DNA of 64,000 nt from JBPOFM01 sp041391925 (GTDB lineage: Bacteria > Bacteroidota > Bacteroidia > Flavobacteriales > Flavobacteriaceae). The stretch is from contig JAWKNA010000003.1 of the NCBI GenBank assembly GCA_041391925.1, forward strand, positions 186,001 to 250,000, written 5' to 3'. The notes beneath the pieces were generated by a model. That model had not been told where the DNA came from. It saw nothing but the letters and a program-made list of their open reading frames with translations, and did no database searches. Positions 63,395 through 64,000 of the stretch are shown here, in pieces. A program made the translations under genes and the position numbers. Each line of letters opens with the position of its first letter. The stretch's first letter is position 1.

Positions 63395-64000
63395 CTAGAC
63401 TTCAGATTTTTTTATTTCCAATTTAAAAAACTTGATAAAGCTTTCAGGGTTTTCTACTGTTCCTCTTTCTGAAATCAATTTAATATCAATATTTCTTTCT
63501 CTTGCCTTATATGCAAAATCGTCTAGAATCTCTATGATGTCGTTATCTAAATATCTGGTCTTTCTGACATCAAGCTCAAGATAGGTATTTTCAGGTAATT
63601 TGTCCAGCTCTTTTAATATCGCTCCTTTGTTAAAGAAAGTCACCTCTTCAGCCAAGGTCATTTTTATTTTGTTTTTGCCGTTGCTTTGGTCTTCGATATG
63701 AAGAAAGTGTGAATTTTGATAGCTCTTGATGAGAATTACCACAATTCCTACCATAAGTCCAAGACCAATTCCGTAAAGTAAATCGATAAATACAATTCCC
63801 ACTACTGTTATTACAAACGGCACCCATTGCTTCCATCCCAAATCGTACATTTTTTTGAATAATGATGGTTTAGCAAGTTTATAGCCCACAATCAATAAAA
63901 TGGCTGCCAAAACTGATAACGGAATCATATTAAGAAGTCTTGGAATAAGTATGACCGAAATCAGCAAGAAAAAACCATGTATGATTGTTGAAAGTTTAGT
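63395..64000 (-). CDS. SulP family anion transporter, C-terminal part (runs off window)
   Basis: About 202 residues are visible; the frame stays open to base 64000, so the 5' part lies outside. The visible part holds the last TM helices (IIHGFFLLISVILIPRLLN, IPLSVLAAILLIVGYKLAK, WVPFVITVVGIVFIDLLYGI) and a short STAS domain (about the last 100 residues). SulP proteins carry sulfate, bicarbonate or other anions. Two carbonic anhydrases nearby favour bicarbonate, but the substrate is unproven. Confidence 0.9.
   Translation of the reverse strand, partial: TKLSTIIHGFFLLISVILIPRLLNMIPLSVLAAILLIVGYKLAKPSLFKKMYDLGWKQWVPFVITVVGIVFIDLLYGIGLGLMVGIVVILIKSYQNSHFLHIEDQSNGKNKIKMTLAEEVTFFNKGAILKELDKLPENTYLELDVRKTRYLDNDIIEILDDFAYKARERNIDIKLISERGTVENPESFIKFFKLEIKKSEV

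Overview
The window looks like a chromosomal piece from a member of the Flavobacteriaceae (Bacteroidota). Evidence: an AT-rich genome; repeated TAnnTTTG promoter -7 elements; two secreted metalloproteases ending in type IX secretion (T9SS) sorting domains; a TonB receptor/HmuY pair; several TTG/GTG starts; and many proteins of flavobacterial type (DUF6607, DUF6428, an OlsF-like fusion, S9 peptidase, PepSY-flavoreductase). No species is claimed.

Layout. (1) 1-5930 is an accessory, defence-like block. It holds a reverse transcriptase (5' end outside the window) overlapping a beta-helix/two-TM membrane protein, then a separately promoted AAA+ ATPase plus cytoplasmic subtilisin-like protease. The block ends at a tRNA-Leu(CAA) whose 3' end points into it, the usual geometry of a tRNA integration site. 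(2) 6487-8872 is housekeeping: prs, rplY, pth. (3) 8928-13836 holds two T9SS-exported metalloproteases. (4) 13918-24669 holds ribF-HTTM, serS, a TPR protein, and a run GNAT-DUF4286-rsmA-mgtE-2-hydroxyacid dehydrogenase, then DUF1801 and VOC proteins. (5) 24721-26641 holds a TM2 protein and an ArsR-type operon (regulator, 41-aa membrane peptide, DUF6428, arsenate-reductase-like phosphatase) with a perfect 24-bp operator palindrome. (6) 26630-30227 is a minus-strand set: GNAT, aspartate kinase, OlsF-like ornithine-lipid synthase. (7) 30347-42897 holds fbp, a TerB-like protein, mfd, a TlpA-like protein, a LysM protein, a lipoprotein, gpsA, a 21-bp minisatellite and an S9 peptidase. (8) 42912-49741 is an RND efflux operon bracketed by a GbsR/MarR-type regulator (first gene, with operator) and a TetR regulator (last gene). 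(9) 49864-51935 holds pheS, a conserved hypothetical and cvpA. (10) 51916-59957 is a divergent iron/haem uptake locus: TonB receptor + HmuY on one side; DUF6607, ankyrin, DUF2271 and PepSY-flavoreductase on the other, with a Fur-box-like palindrome between. (11) 60014-64000 is a probable inorganic-carbon/sodium cluster: SulP transporter (partial), beta-carbonic anhydrase, DUF2490 protein, NhaA, second beta-carbonic anhydrase.

The best candidate for something undescribed is the 1-5930 block, especially the RT plus beta-helix membrane protein pair and its ATPase-protease neighbour. Everything right of the tRNA is mostly ordinary core genome with interesting regulatory sites, short dispersed repeats and small unannotated ORFs.
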